Below are positions 7,669 to 14,489 of a stretch of 14,489 nt of DNA, piece by piece. The notes below the pieces were generated by a model. It saw only the letters and a program-made list of their open reading frames with translations. It did no database searches and had not been told where the DNA came from. Source of the DNA: CADCWK01 sp964244115 (GTDB lineage Bacteria; Chloroflexota; Chloroflexia; Thermomicrobiales; UBA6265). Every line of letters starts with the position of its first letter. Position 1 is the first letter of the stretch. Location of the stretch: positions 1-14,489 of the forward strand of contig CAXTHM010000085.1 in assembly GCA_964244115.1 (NCBI GenBank), written 5' to 3'. A program made the position numbers and the translations under genes.

Positions 7669-8022
7669 ACGCGATTGTCACCATTCCTGAGAGGGTCGGT
7701 CTCCGACCCTGAACTCTTCGTTACGGGAGTTGCCACGGTGATGAGCCACAGTGGCAGGACTGGCGAAGTGTAGCCGATCGCATCCGTCAGGGCCATAGCC
7801 CGGTCATGACGCTTTTCAAGCCAGCGTGAAGCAAATGAATGGAGTGCGATCCGATTACCGAGGGAAAGCTGATATCTGGGTAAGATCGCGGTGCGCCCCT
7901 TCTTTAGGAGAGTCGGTTGTGGGCTGCTGGCCATATCGCCGGGACCGTCGGTTCGGCTATCATCGGCCAACCTTCCGCTCCGCTCCTTTTGAGATGATGT
8001 GCTCGACGACGAGAGGGACGCT
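7669..8022. other. Divergent gene-free region between rpsU and yifB
   Basis: The 354 bases hold the rpsU leader on the minus strand, including the hairpin at 7692-7710. They should contain promoters for both genes. A minus-strand TACACT at 7767-7772 equals the -10 of the promoter at 14446-14451 but lacks a recognisable -35. On the plus strand TATCAT (7960-7965) is a possible -10, also without a good -35. A GTG with AGGAGA 7 nt upstream (7919) opens a frame that runs out of register over yifB and is not believed to be a gene. Confidence 0.45.
7692..7710 (-). promoter_or_regulatory. Hairpin in the rpsU leader
   Basis: A perfect 8-bp stem AGGGTCGG/CCGACCCT with a 3-nt loop ends about 23 nt before the rpsU start. 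The only AGGA of the leader (7685-7688) lies three bases after the stem. This fits translational control or autoregulation of a ribosomal protein gene. No known leader family was recognised. Confidence 0.4.
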
Positions 8023-9543
8023 GTGCTCGCCAAGGTGTTTAGCTGCGCGGTCGTCGGGCTCAACGGCGTCCTCGTCGAGGTGGAGGTCGATGTCGGCGGC
8101 GGCACGCCGGGGATCATCATGGTCGGGCTCCCGGACACGGCGGTGCAGGAGAGCAAGGAGCGGGTCCGCGCCGCGATCCGCAACTCCGGCGGCAAGTTCC
8201 CGCATGGCAAGGTCACGATCAACCTCGCCCCGGCCGACCTGCGCAAGAACGGCCCGACCTACGATCTCCCGATCGCGATCGGCATTCTCCTCGGTGCCCG
8301 GCGAATCGTCGCCGACCTGGGCGATGCCCTGATCGTCGGTGAGCTGGCGCTCGATGGCGCGACTCGGCACACGCCCGGCATCCTCTCGATGATGACACTC
8401 GCCCAGGAGTGCGGGCTGAAGCGGGCGTTCATCCCGGCGGCCGACGCTCCCGAGGCGGCGCTCGTCGAGGGAATCGCGGTCTTCCCCGTGCGGACGCTGG
8501 CCGACCTCGTCAACCACCTCGCCGGTGAGATCCCGATCGAGCGGCAGGAGGCCGGCGCCATCGGCGAGGTCGACATCTCGGCGACCATCGTCGACTTCGG
8601 CGAGATCCGGGGTCAGGAGCACGTCAAGCGCGGTCTCGAAGTCGCCGCCGCCGGCGCCCACAACGTGATCATGTCGGGACCACCGGGCTCCGGCAAGACG
8701 ATGGTCGCCCGGGCGCTGCCGGGGATCATGCCGTCGATGTCGCTCGACGAGGCGCTGGATGTCACGAAGGTCTACAGCGTCCGCGGTCTCCTGCCGCCCG
8801 AAACCCCGCTCGTCCGGGAACGGCCGTTCCGCTCGCCCCACCACACGACCTCGAGCGCCGGGCTGATCGGGGGCGGCTCGTGGCCGCGGCCGGGTGAGAT
8901 CAGCCTCGCGCATCGGGGCGTCCTGTTCCTCGACGAGCTACCCGAGTTCAACACCGCCACGCTGGAGATGCTGCGCCAGCCACTCGAAGACCGGCGCGTG
9001 ACGCTGGCGCGGGCAGCCGGGACGGTCTCCTTCCCGGCCAACTTCACCCTGGTCGCGGCGATGAACCCCTGCCCGTGTGGTCACCTCGGGGATCCGACCC
9101 ACGCCTGCCGGTGTTCGGCGCAGTCGATCCAGCGGTATCAGAAGAAGATCAGCGGGCCGCTGCTCGACCGGATCGACATCCACCTCGATGTGCCGCGGGT
9201 CGAATACGACAAGCTGACCGAGCGCCGCGACGGGGAGTCGTCGGTCTCGGTGCGCCAGCGGGTCGAGTCGGCGCGCAGGATCCAGGCGCTGCGGTTCGCC
9301 GACGAGCCGGCCTTGACGAATGCCGATATGGGACCGCGACAGCTCGCACGCTATGCCGCGCTCGATGAGACGTCCGAGCGGCTGCTTCGGACGGCGGTTC
9401 GTCAACTCGGTCTGTCCGCGCGGGGGTACCATCGGGTGCTGAAGCTGGCCCGGACGATCGCCGACCTCGACGGAGCGGCGGATATCGCCCCGGTCCATGT
9501 CGCCGAATCCCTGCAATACCGGCCCCGACAGGCCCAGGCCTGA
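8023..9543 (+). CDS. yifB: YifB/ComM family Mg-chelatase-like AAA+ ATPase
   Basis: A 506-aa AAA+ ATPase. In Gammaproteobacteria the family member ComM is a hexameric helicase that promotes branch migration of incoming DNA during natural transformation; the role outside that group is less certain. Residues 1-120 are the N-terminal S5/Lon-protease-like domain (MLAKVFSCAVVGLNG, MVGLPDTAVQESKERV, NLAPAD). The AAA+ core has Walker A GPPGSGKT (219-226), Walker B VLFLDE (300-305) and LLDRID. A four-Cys cluster NPCPCGH...CRCS (350-364) looks zinc-binding. The C-terminal helical domain has LSARGYHRVLKLARTIADL. The GTG at 8023 is preferred over the in-frame GTG at 7999, because it gives the family-typical start and follows GAGAGGG. 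The next gene lies 66 nt downstream on the same strand, so co-transcription is likely. Confidence 0.93.
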   Translation: MLAKVFSCAVVGLNGVLVEVEVDVGGGTPGIIMVGLPDTAVQESKERVRAAIRNSGGKFPHGKVTINLAPADLRKNGPTYDLPIAIGILLGARRIVADLGDALIVGELALDGATRHTPGILSMMTLAQECGLKRAFIPAADAPEAALVEGIAVFPVRTLADLVNHLAGEIPIERQEAGAIGEVDISATIVDFGEIRGQEHVKRGLEVAAAGAHNVIMSGPPGSGKTMVARALPGIMPSMSLDEALDVTKVYSVRGLLPPETPLVRERPFRSPHHTTSSAGLIGGGSWPRPGEISLAHRGVLFLDELPEFNTATLEMLRQPLEDRRVTLARAAGTVSFPANFTLVAAMNPCPCGHLGDPTHACRCSAQSIQRYQKKISGPLLDRIDIHLDVPRVEYDKLTERRDGESSVSVRQRVESARRIQALRFADEPALTNADMGPRQLARYAALDETSERLLRTAVRQLGLSARGYHRVLKLARTIADLDGAADIAPVHVAESLQYRPRQAQA

Positions 9544-9609
9544 TCGGTCCGAAAGGACTCGTGCGGACACGGATCATGTGTCACGTCGATGCGCCATCAG
9601 GAGACCCGA

Positions 9610-10296
9610 ATGACCGAAGACGACCGCCGCCGTCGCCGCCAGGGGCCACCCGCGTCGGAACCCTCGGCCCAGGACCCGTACGGGCAGGATCCGTACGGAG
9701 AGAACGCCTACGATCAGGACCCGTACGGGCAGGAGCCGGGCCACCCACCTCGCCGGCGAAGACGGACCGCCCTGATCGTCATCCTCAGCGTGATCGGGCT
9801 GTGCCTGCTCATCTGCGTCGGCGGAGTCGTCTATGCCTTCACGCAGATCGGACCGGGCATCCGGGACTCCGTCAGCGACCTGACCTCCACTGAGGTCGCT
9901 ACCCAGCTCGACCAGGCCGGCGCGGTGCGCCCGGGGAACTACGTCATCACCGCCCAGGAGTTGACGACCGGGATCAACCAGCAACTGGCCAGCGATAGCG
10001 AGTCGGATACGATCCAGGGGGTCGAGGTCATGATCGACCCCAGCGGGATCGAGATCGTGATCGACCTTGGAGGCCAGACGGCGGGCTACCAGGCTGGACT
10101 CGGGGTCGAGGACGGCGAGATCCGGGTGACGGACCCGCAGGCCGATGCCGGCATCATCGGCAACTTGATCCCGACCGACTGGATCGCCGGCGGCCTGCAG
10201 GATGGTCTCAACGCCTACTTCGAGGCCAACGACTTGACCGTCACGTCGGTCGAGTTGTCCGAGGGGCAGGTCCAGATCGCCACTCAGCAGCGGTAG
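9610..10296 (+). CDS. Single-pass membrane protein with DPYG repeats and possible LmeA/DUF2993-like outer domain
   Basis: A 228-aa protein. Residues 1-52 are a cytoplasmic tail with an RRRRR cluster, four Tyr-centred repeats (QDPYG, QDPYG, NAYDQ, QDPYG) and a second RRRRR stop. Residues ~53-77 form one hydrophobic helix, after which the positive-inside rule places the C-terminus outside. Residues ~95-228 are acidic and beta-rich (VITAQELTTGINQQL, GVEVMIDPSGIEIVIDLGG, VEDGEIRV, LNAYFEANDLTVTSVELSEGQVQI). The pattern of a helix followed by paired strands and a closing strand resembles LmeA/DUF2993 lipid-binding proteins. That is an impression, not a firm assignment. The ATG at 9610 follows GGAGA by about 7 nt; an upstream in-frame ATG at 9589 lacks such a site. 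It lies 66 nt after yifB and converges closely on the next gene. Confidence 0.75.
   Translation: MTEDDRRRRRQGPPASEPSAQDPYGQDPYGENAYDQDPYGQEPGHPPRRRRRTALIVILSVIGLCLLICVGGVVYAFTQIGPGIRDSVSDLTSTEVATQLDQAGAVRPGNYVITAQELTTGINQQLASDSESDTIQGVEVMIDPSGIEIVIDLGGQTAGYQAGLGVEDGEIRVTDPQADAGIIGNLIPTDWIAGGLQDGLNAYFEANDLTVTSVELSEGQVQIATQQR
9670..9734 (+). repeat. 20-bp direct repeat coding for DPYG units
   Basis: CAGGACCCGTACGGGCAGGA occurs at 9670-9689 and again at 9715-9734, with a diverged GATCCGTACGGAGAG copy between them. The 45-bp period is 15 codons, so it can expand or shrink in frame within the cytoplasmic tail of the membrane protein. Confidence 0.7.
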
Positions 10297-10324
10297 GCCG
10301 ACGAGACAGACCCGGTCGAGCTGG

Positions 10325-10981
10325 TTAGCTGGCCGATTCGTTCCGATCGGCGACCGTCGCGAGGACTTCCTGCTTGAGCGACTCGAGGTCGGCCTCGATC
10401 GCATCGGCCCGCGCGACGTAGCTGGTCGAGCGATGCTCGTCAGCCATCATCGCGGCATTGGTCCGGACGTTGATCAGCGCCGCGTGGGCCGCCGCCGTCG
10501 CGAGCCAGGCTCCGACGGAGCAGTCGGCCAGGGCGTGCCGCGTCCCGAGCCGGGCGACGGGTGTCAGCGTCAGCAGCGTCGTCCGGCAGATCTCGGCGAC
10601 GACGAGTGGGACGTCGGCCGCGACGAGCAGGGCATCCTGCTGGGCGGCCCGGCGGACGCTCTGCTCGGCCTCGGTGCGCTTCGGTAGTCGCGTCGCGGCG
10701 ATGTACTGGCTATACGCCGATTCGTCCTGGGCTGAGAGGTCGACGAGTCGCCTGGTCGCCTCGCCAAGCAGACCGATTGCTTCAGTCAGTTCGGTCGGGA
10801 TCGTCGCCGGGTCCTTCTTCCGGGCGATCGTCATGTTCGCGACCATGCTCCCCAATCCGGCGGCGAGGGCGCCGACCAGCCCGGCGACGCTGCCGCCGCC
10901 CGGCGCCGGTGCGCCGCTGCTGACCGCCGCGATGTACTGGTGTAGTGTTCGGGCTTCCTGCGCTTCGACGCGGTCTTCCAT
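10325..10981 (-). CDS. Cyclodeaminase/cyclohydrolase family protein (FTCD C-domain / FchA-like)
   Basis: A 218-aa protein of the family that contains methenyl-THF cyclohydrolase (FchA) and the C-terminal cyclodeaminase half of FTCD, which act on formimino- or methenyl-tetrahydrofolate. The diagnostic glycine-rich block APAPGGGSVAGLVGALAAGL lies at residues 25-44, followed by MVANMT. The family's helical architecture follows (DESAYSQYIAA, ADVPLVVAEICRTTL, DCSVGAWLATAAAHAALINVRTNA). Length matches stand-alone members (~205-215 aa). The ATG at 10981 has GGGGAG 8 nt upstream; the open frame to 11047 lacks such a site. It sits 98 nt after the ABC transporter on the same strand and may be co-transcribed. 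The exact substrate is not shown; without folate genes nearby I leave the symbol blank. Confidence 0.85.
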   Translation of the reverse strand: MEDRVEAQEARTLHQYIAAVSSGAPAPGGGSVAGLVGALAAGLGSMVANMTIARKKDPATIPTELTEAIGLLGEATRRLVDLSAQDESAYSQYIAATRLPKRTEAEQSVRRAAQQDALLVAADVPLVVAEICRTTLLTLTPVARLGTRHALADCSVGAWLATAAAHAALINVRTNAAMMADEHRSTSYVARADAIEADLESLKQEVLATVADRNESAS

Positions 10982-11079
10982 CTGAGCTGCTCCCCTGTTC
11001 CTGTCCGTCGCCAGATCGGCTCTCGGTGATGGGTCCGTCCTGAGCACGACGTCAGCCGCCGTCCCGCCATGAAGTCGGT

Positions 11080-12903
11080 TCAGGCGGCGATGGGCGGGAC
11101 GGCGGGAACGGTCTGGGCGATCCGAAGGGACTCGACCAGCCGGCGATAGAGGTCATCCGCCTCCAACAGCTCGGTGTGGGTGCCCCGTGCGCGCACCGAA
11201 CCTCCGTCCATCAGGATGATCTGGTCGGCATCGAGCACCGTCGAGAGCCGATGCGCGATCGTCACGACGGCGCCGCTCCGGGCGACGCGAGCGATGCACC
11301 GCTGCACCGCGGCCTCCGTCAGCCCGTCGAGCTGGGCGGTCGCTTCGTCGAGCAGCAGGACCCTGGGGGAGCCGACCAGCACCCGGGCGAGGGCGATCCG
11401 CTGCCGCTCGCCGCCGGAGACCGTCGCCGCCGCGATCTCGGTGTCAAGGCCGTCCGGCAGCCGGCGAACGCGCTCGTCCAGCTCGACCGACCGCAGGGCC
11501 TCCCAGATCGCGGCGTCGTCTACGTCGGGGTAGCTGAACGTCAGATTCTCTCGCAGCGTGCCCGGCAGCAGGGGGCCGTCCTGCTCGACATAGGCGATCC
11601 GCTCCCGGATCGAGGGGAGCGTCCGCTGGTCGTAGGGGACGCCATCGAGCCGGAGGTCGCCGTGTTCGGGCCGGAGGAAACCGAGCATCAGGGAGAACAT
11701 CGTGCTCTTGCCGGCCCCGGATGGGCCGACGATGGCGATGTGGCCGACGCGTGGGATCGCCAGCGTGACATCGCTGACCGCCGGAGTCAGACCGGGCGCA
11801 TACCGGGCCGTGACACGCTCGAGCGAGATGACCGGAAGGTCGAATGGATCCCCGTTGTCGGTTGGCGTAGAGGGCAACGGGCCGATGGCCTCCGGGTCTG
11901 TCGGCTCGACGTCGAGCGACTCGATCTCCTGGATCCGCCGGGCGGCGGCGATGCCAGACTGCAACTGGGTGACGGCACCAGTCAGGGTCCCGATCGGGCT
12001 GGCGAGCTGGAAGGCGTAGAGCAGGAACGCGATCAGGCTGGAGACCGCGAGTAGATCCTCGCTCACGCGGTAGGCGCCGACGCCGAGGATCGCGATGATC
12101 GCCAGCTGGATCCCGGCTCCGGTGATGGCCTGGACGATCGCACCCAGCCGGACCGCCCGGATGCTCTGGGTCGCCGATTCCTCGGCGTGGATGAGGACGT
12201 TGTCGCTCTCCCGGCCCTCGGCCTGGCTGGTCTTCACCGTCCGGATCGCCCTGAGGGACCCTTCCAGCCGGCCGCCGAGTCGCCCGACCGCTTCCTGCGC
12301 CCGCGTCTGGGCGGTCGCGAGGCGCGGCATCAGGACGGCGAAGGCGACGAAGACGAGCGAGAGGGATGCCAGCGTCGTCGCCAGCAGCACCCAGTCGAGG
12401 ATCGCCATCAGGGTGACCGCACCGATGATCCCGACGACGGAGTTGATGATCCCGACGAGGCTGGTCGACGCGGCCTGCCGGAGCAGGACCGTGTCCGAGG
12501 TGACGCGAGTGGTGAGCTCCCCGCTCGACCGGGAGGCGAGGTCGGCGATCCGCAGTCGGAACATCCGGCGGACCAGTCGGCGCCGGGCGTCGAGGACTAT
12601 GGTCTCGGCGACCTGCCCGAGCAGGATGAGCTGGACGAACTCGACCACGCTCCCGACGATCAGCAGACCGACCAGGGCGAAGACGGCGGTGTTGATCTCG
12701 AGTGAACCTTCGAGACTATCGAGGACCCATTTGGTGACGAGTGGCGAGGCCAGGCTGGCGCCGGTCGCGACCAGGCCAAGGAGGATGCCGACGAGGAGCG
12801 CGACGCGATGAGGCTGGACGAAGGTCCAGAGGAGTCGCAGGCTGTCACCCCGGCGGGAAGGGATTGGCGGAGCGGTGTCGGGTGGGTCGATGGAAGATAT
12901 CAA
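11080..12903 (-). CDS. ABC exporter half-transporter (fused TMD-NBD)
   Basis: A 607-aa type IV (MsbA/LmrA-like) half-transporter that should work as a dimer in the inner membrane, exporting a lipid, peptide or drug. Residues ~25-310 hold about six transmembrane helices. The NBD follows: Walker A GPSGAGKS (393-400), Q-loop YVEQDG (Q441), signature VSGGERQ (495-501), Walker B VLLLDE (515-520) with the catalytic Glu, D-loop TAQLDG and H-loop IAHRLS (H551). All catalytic residues are present. The start is a TTG at 12903, fixed by AGGAGG 8 nt upstream; no ATG or GTG nearby has a comparable site. No paired second half-transporter is adjacent, so a homodimer is likely. The upstream 160 bp to the tRNA terminator shows no clear promoter. 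Substrate cannot be read from the sequence. Confidence 0.95.
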   Translation of the reverse strand: MISSIDPPDTAPPIPSRRGDSLRLLWTFVQPHRVALLVGILLGLVATGASLASPLVTKWVLDSLEGSLEINTAVFALVGLLIVGSVVEFVQLILLGQVAETIVLDARRRLVRRMFRLRIADLASRSSGELTTRVTSDTVLLRQAASTSLVGIINSVVGIIGAVTLMAILDWVLLATTLASLSLVFVAFAVLMPRLATAQTRAQEAVGRLGGRLEGSLRAIRTVKTSQAEGRESDNVLIHAEESATQSIRAVRLGAIVQAITGAGIQLAIIAILGVGAYRVSEDLLAVSSLIAFLLYAFQLASPIGTLTGAVTQLQSGIAAARRIQEIESLDVEPTDPEAIGPLPSTPTDNGDPFDLPVISLERVTARYAPGLTPAVSDVTLAIPRVGHIAIVGPSGAGKSTMFSLMLGFLRPEHGDLRLDGVPYDQRTLPSIRERIAYVEQDGPLLPGTLRENLTFSYPDVDDAAIWEALRSVELDERVRRLPDGLDTEIAAATVSGGERQRIALARVLVGSPRVLLLDEATAQLDGLTEAAVQRCIARVARSGAVVTIAHRLSTVLDADQIILMDGGSVRARGTHTELLEADDLYRRLVESLRIAQTVPAVPPIAA

Positions 12904-13064
12904 CGGGAGAACCTCCTGGGCCGGACCCGGTGTCTCAGATCAGGATCGTCAGTTCGAGGATGCCTTGAGGGATGGCTCGGAGGTCGACCGGCCGGACCCG
13001 CTTCGGGTTCGGTCCCCGACATCGACCGCCCGGCATCGATGGAGGATCGCGCTGGCGGGATGCG

Positions 13065-13104
13065 AAAAAAGCGAACGGGACCGCTCAGCATCGAGTGGTC
13101 CCGT
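13065..13104 (-). terminator. Intrinsic terminator of the tRNA-Val unit
   Basis: On the minus strand a 12-bp stem (ACGGGACCACTC/GAGCGGTCCCGT, one A-C mismatch) with a 6-nt loop is followed by TCGC and then six T. It begins 8 nt after the tRNA 3' end. Confidence 0.88.
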
Positions 13105-13112
13105 CGTGACGG

Positions 13113-13186
<74 letters not shown>

Positions 13187-13215
13187 GCGTTTTCCTTCTC
13201 TGAAAGGTAACGCCG

Positions 13216-13244
13216 AGTATAGCAAGCGGTGCACCCCCTGCCAA
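13216..13244 (-). promoter_or_regulatory. Sigma-70 promoter of tRNA-Val
   Basis: On the minus strand TTGGCA (13239-13244, 5/6) is followed by a 17-nt spacer and TATACT (13216-13221, 5/6). The predicted start point is about 20-25 nt before the mature tRNA 5' end. Confidence 0.85.
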
Positions 13245-13287
13245 CGGTGTTCGGCACGGTCGGTACTGGCGCGTCGAAGACACAGAA

Positions 13288-13683
13288 TCAACCGACCAGG
13301 GCGATGCACTCCACTTCCAGCTTGACGCCGCGGGGCAGCGCGGCGACCTGGACGGTGCTGCGGGCCGGCTTGTGGTCGCCGAAGTGGCGACCGTAGACCT
13401 CGTTGAAGGCGGCGAAGTCGGCGAGATCGGTGACGAAACAGGTGGTCTTGATGACCTGGCCAAGGGACGAGCCCGCCGCCTGCAGCACGGCGGCGAGACT
13501 GGTCATCACGCGCTCGGCCTGCTCGGTGATGCCGCCGGGCACGACTCCCATCGACTCGGGGTCGAGTGGGATCTGGCCCGACGTATAGACCAGGCCGCCG
13601 GCGATGATCGCCTGGGCGTACGGTCCGATGGCGGCTGGCGCGTCAGTGGTGGTGATCGCCTGGAGCGGTGTGATGGCTGACAT
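13288..13683 (-). CDS. ridA: RidA family reactive enamine/imine deaminase
   Basis: A 131-aa trimeric cytoplasmic enzyme of the YjgF/YER057c/UK114 family. It hydrolyses 2-aminoacrylate and related enamines released by PLP enzymes such as threonine dehydratase. Visible family blocks are AIGPYAQAIIAGGLVYTSGQ (residues 19-38), the LGQVIKTTCFVTDL segment and the signature ARSTVQVAALPRGVKLEVE. R108 and E123 match the substrate-binding Arg105 and Glu120 of E. coli RidA, so it belongs to the active RidA subgroup. The ATG at 13683 follows GGAGA by 5 nt; an in-frame ATG at 13701 has no ribosome site. It lies upstream of the tRNA-Val promoter with no terminator seen between, and has no amino-acid gene beside it. 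Confidence 0.94.
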   Translation of the reverse strand: MSAITPLQAITTTDAPAAIGPYAQAIIAGGLVYTSGQIPLDPESMGVVPGGITEQAERVMTSLAAVLQAAGSSLGQVIKTTCFVTDLADFAAFNEVYGRHFGDHKPARSTVQVAALPRGVKLEVECIALVG

Positions 13684-13917
13684 CGGTCTCTCCATACTCA
13701 TGTGAGGCTCGCGGACGGTGATCCCGGACCGAGACGCGCATCGGTCAACGAACGACTGAAGCGGCAGGGGATGATCTCCGCCTCGTAGGGGGGCGTCTCG
13801 GACACGCCATGCCCGACGCCCGGCATCCTAGCAGGGAGCCACGGGACAGGGCGATCCATCCTGGCTCCCCACTCGTCACGGCCGACCTGGGCGCTACCTC
13901 TCAAGGAGGATCACCAG

Positions 13918-14061
13918 GTGGAGAACACGATGGACGGATTCCGCGTAACGATCGTCCCCACCGTGACCGATCAGGATGGCCGGGAGATCCGCCGGGAGGA
14001 CGACAGAACCGCCAATGCAGCCCTCCAGGATCTTGTCCAGCGGGGAACCGGTTCGTCTTGA
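13918..14061 (+). CDS. Possible 47-aa small protein
   Basis: A GTG start follows a perfect AAGGAGG (13903-13909) by 8 nt. The frame encodes VENTMDGFRVTIVPTV, then a charged middle (TDQDGREIRREDD) and a short helix (ANAALQDLVQRG), ending in TGA. The first codons are G/C-ending as in real genes of this window; the last ten are less so. There is no signal peptide, Cys cluster or known domain. An ATG five codons in is an alternative start. A competing minus-strand frame over the same DNA lacks a ribosome site. The call rests mainly on the Shine-Dalgarno, so it is tentative. Confidence 0.42.
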   Translation: MENTMDGFRVTIVPTVTDQDGREIRREDDRTANAALQDLVQRGTGSS

Positions 14062-14238
14062 AGCCGACCCAAAGGAGACGAACGACTCGCCGAAGGTGGC
14101 GCTAACCCGCGGAGCACCTCGATCCGGCGATGCTGATCTGCCATCTCGGCGGTCATCGCTCCGAGTGAACCGCCGAAAAGACTCCGGAGGCGTAGTGATG
14201 GAGGGGCCACCTAGACGGGGGCGGAGCTTCACGATGCC

Positions 14239-14267
14239 TTGACAGGGGGGCAGGGGGTGCGTAGACT
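14239..14267 (+). promoter_or_regulatory. Tandem promoter P1
   Basis: A perfect TTGACA (14239-14244) is followed by a 17-nt G-rich spacer and TAGACT (14262-14267, 4/6). No coding gene starts soon after it, so the transcript would run on through P2. Confidence 0.75.
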
Positions 14268-14422
14268 CCGTGAGCCCTGAGGACGCGACGCGGACTTGGG
14301 GCGGCAGTGGACCGGACCGGCAACGGGATGGGACGCTGGGCCAGCGGGGGGAAACCCGGTGCTGGAAGGGGGTGAGGGCCCCGGAGACGCGGGCGACGTC
14401 GAAAAAGGGATCGCAAGACCCC

Positions 14423-14451
14423 TTGACACGGCCGGGCCGGTCCCCTACACT
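14423..14451 (+). promoter_or_regulatory. Tandem promoter P2
   Basis: A perfect TTGACA (14423-14428) is followed by a 17-nt spacer and TACACT (14446-14451, 4/6). Transcription should start near 14458. An A-run about 20 nt upstream may act as a weak UP element. Being the second of a tandem pair 184 bp apart, it fits an rRNA or other stable-RNA operon starting just past the window. Confidence 0.8.
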
Positions 14452-14489
14452 CTCCGAGCTGCGGAAGCGCGGCAGTCCCCTGGCGACGG

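Larger units (their letters stand above)
14062..14489. other. Gene-free right end: promoter region of a gene beyond the window
   Basis: No convincing gene is seen in these 428 bases. The stretch carries two tandem promoters pointing right (14239-14267 and 14423-14451), an A-run upstream of the second (14402-14406), and about 38 bases of presumed transcript before the window ends. A 14-codon frame with GGAGG (ATG at 14198) is noted but not believed. Confidence 0.55.

Noticed and set aside
7919..8332. GTG with AGGAGA 7 nt upstream opening a frame into yifB in another register
   Set aside because: The ribosome site is good, but from 8023 on the frame is a Ser/Arg-rich shadow of yifB and no family is recognisable.
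7960..8913. 317-codon minus-strand frame over yifB, and similar frames opposite pyrF and the ABC gene
   Set aside because: High-GC shadow frames; the sense strand carries unmistakable conserved motifs throughout.
13698..13904. Minus-strand frame upstream of ridA with a short G/C-ending stretch
   Set aside because: No ribosome site, no domain, and the G/C-ending run is only about 17 codons long. It more likely lies in the ridA promoter region.
14198..14242. 14-codon frame with GGAGG spaced 7 nt from ATG
   Set aside because: Too short to support, and its stop runs into the -35 box of P1. Kept only as a curiosity.

Overview
The window is about 14.5 kb of very GC-rich bacterial chromosome, written almost entirely in G/C-ending codons, with one run of ten Ns. 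The N run suggests a draft or metagenome assembly. The gene set is mostly housekeeping. A long-form (group 2) PyrF, a bS21 gene, a tRNA without encoded CCA and the protein style together suggest a Chloroflexota-type lineage (Thermomicrobia- or Limnocylindria-like). This assignment is an inference from gene content; nothing in the window proves it.

Layout from left to right. The plus strand opens with the 3' part of hisF, which overlaps a HisI-like gene by an ATGA. HisF makes imidazole glycerol phosphate, and HisI acts two steps earlier in histidine synthesis. On the minus strand follow a degenerate PP2C-fold protein (1591-2526), a structured gene-free stretch, and a very large TPR protein (2892-6111). 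The TPR protein's last ~400 residues are a Lys-free Arg/Asp/Tyr-rich disordered tail, and its gene is interrupted by the N run. A 415-bp gap separates it from pyrF on the plus strand. pyrF converges on rpsU (minus), which has a clear intrinsic terminator. rpsU diverges from a YifB/ComM-type AAA+ ATPase gene, followed by a single-pass membrane protein gene with an LmeA-like outer domain. These converge on a minus-strand pair: an ABC exporter half-transporter and, downstream of it, a folate cyclodeaminase-family protein. A self-contained tRNA-Val(CAC) unit with its own promoter and terminator comes next, then ridA (both minus).

The right end holds a possible 47-residue plus-strand gene with a perfect Shine-Dalgarno. 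After it come two near-consensus sigma-70 promoters in tandem (TTGACA-N17-TAGACT and TTGACA-N17-TACACT) pointing out of the window. This arrangement is typical of a strong stable-RNA operon, most likely rRNA, just beyond the edge.

The most unusual items are the TPR-plus-disordered-tail protein, the neighbouring pseudo-phosphatase, and the HisI-like protein that keeps its zinc cysteines but has lost the acidic Mg2+ motif. I found no CRISPR array, insertion sequence or phage gene.
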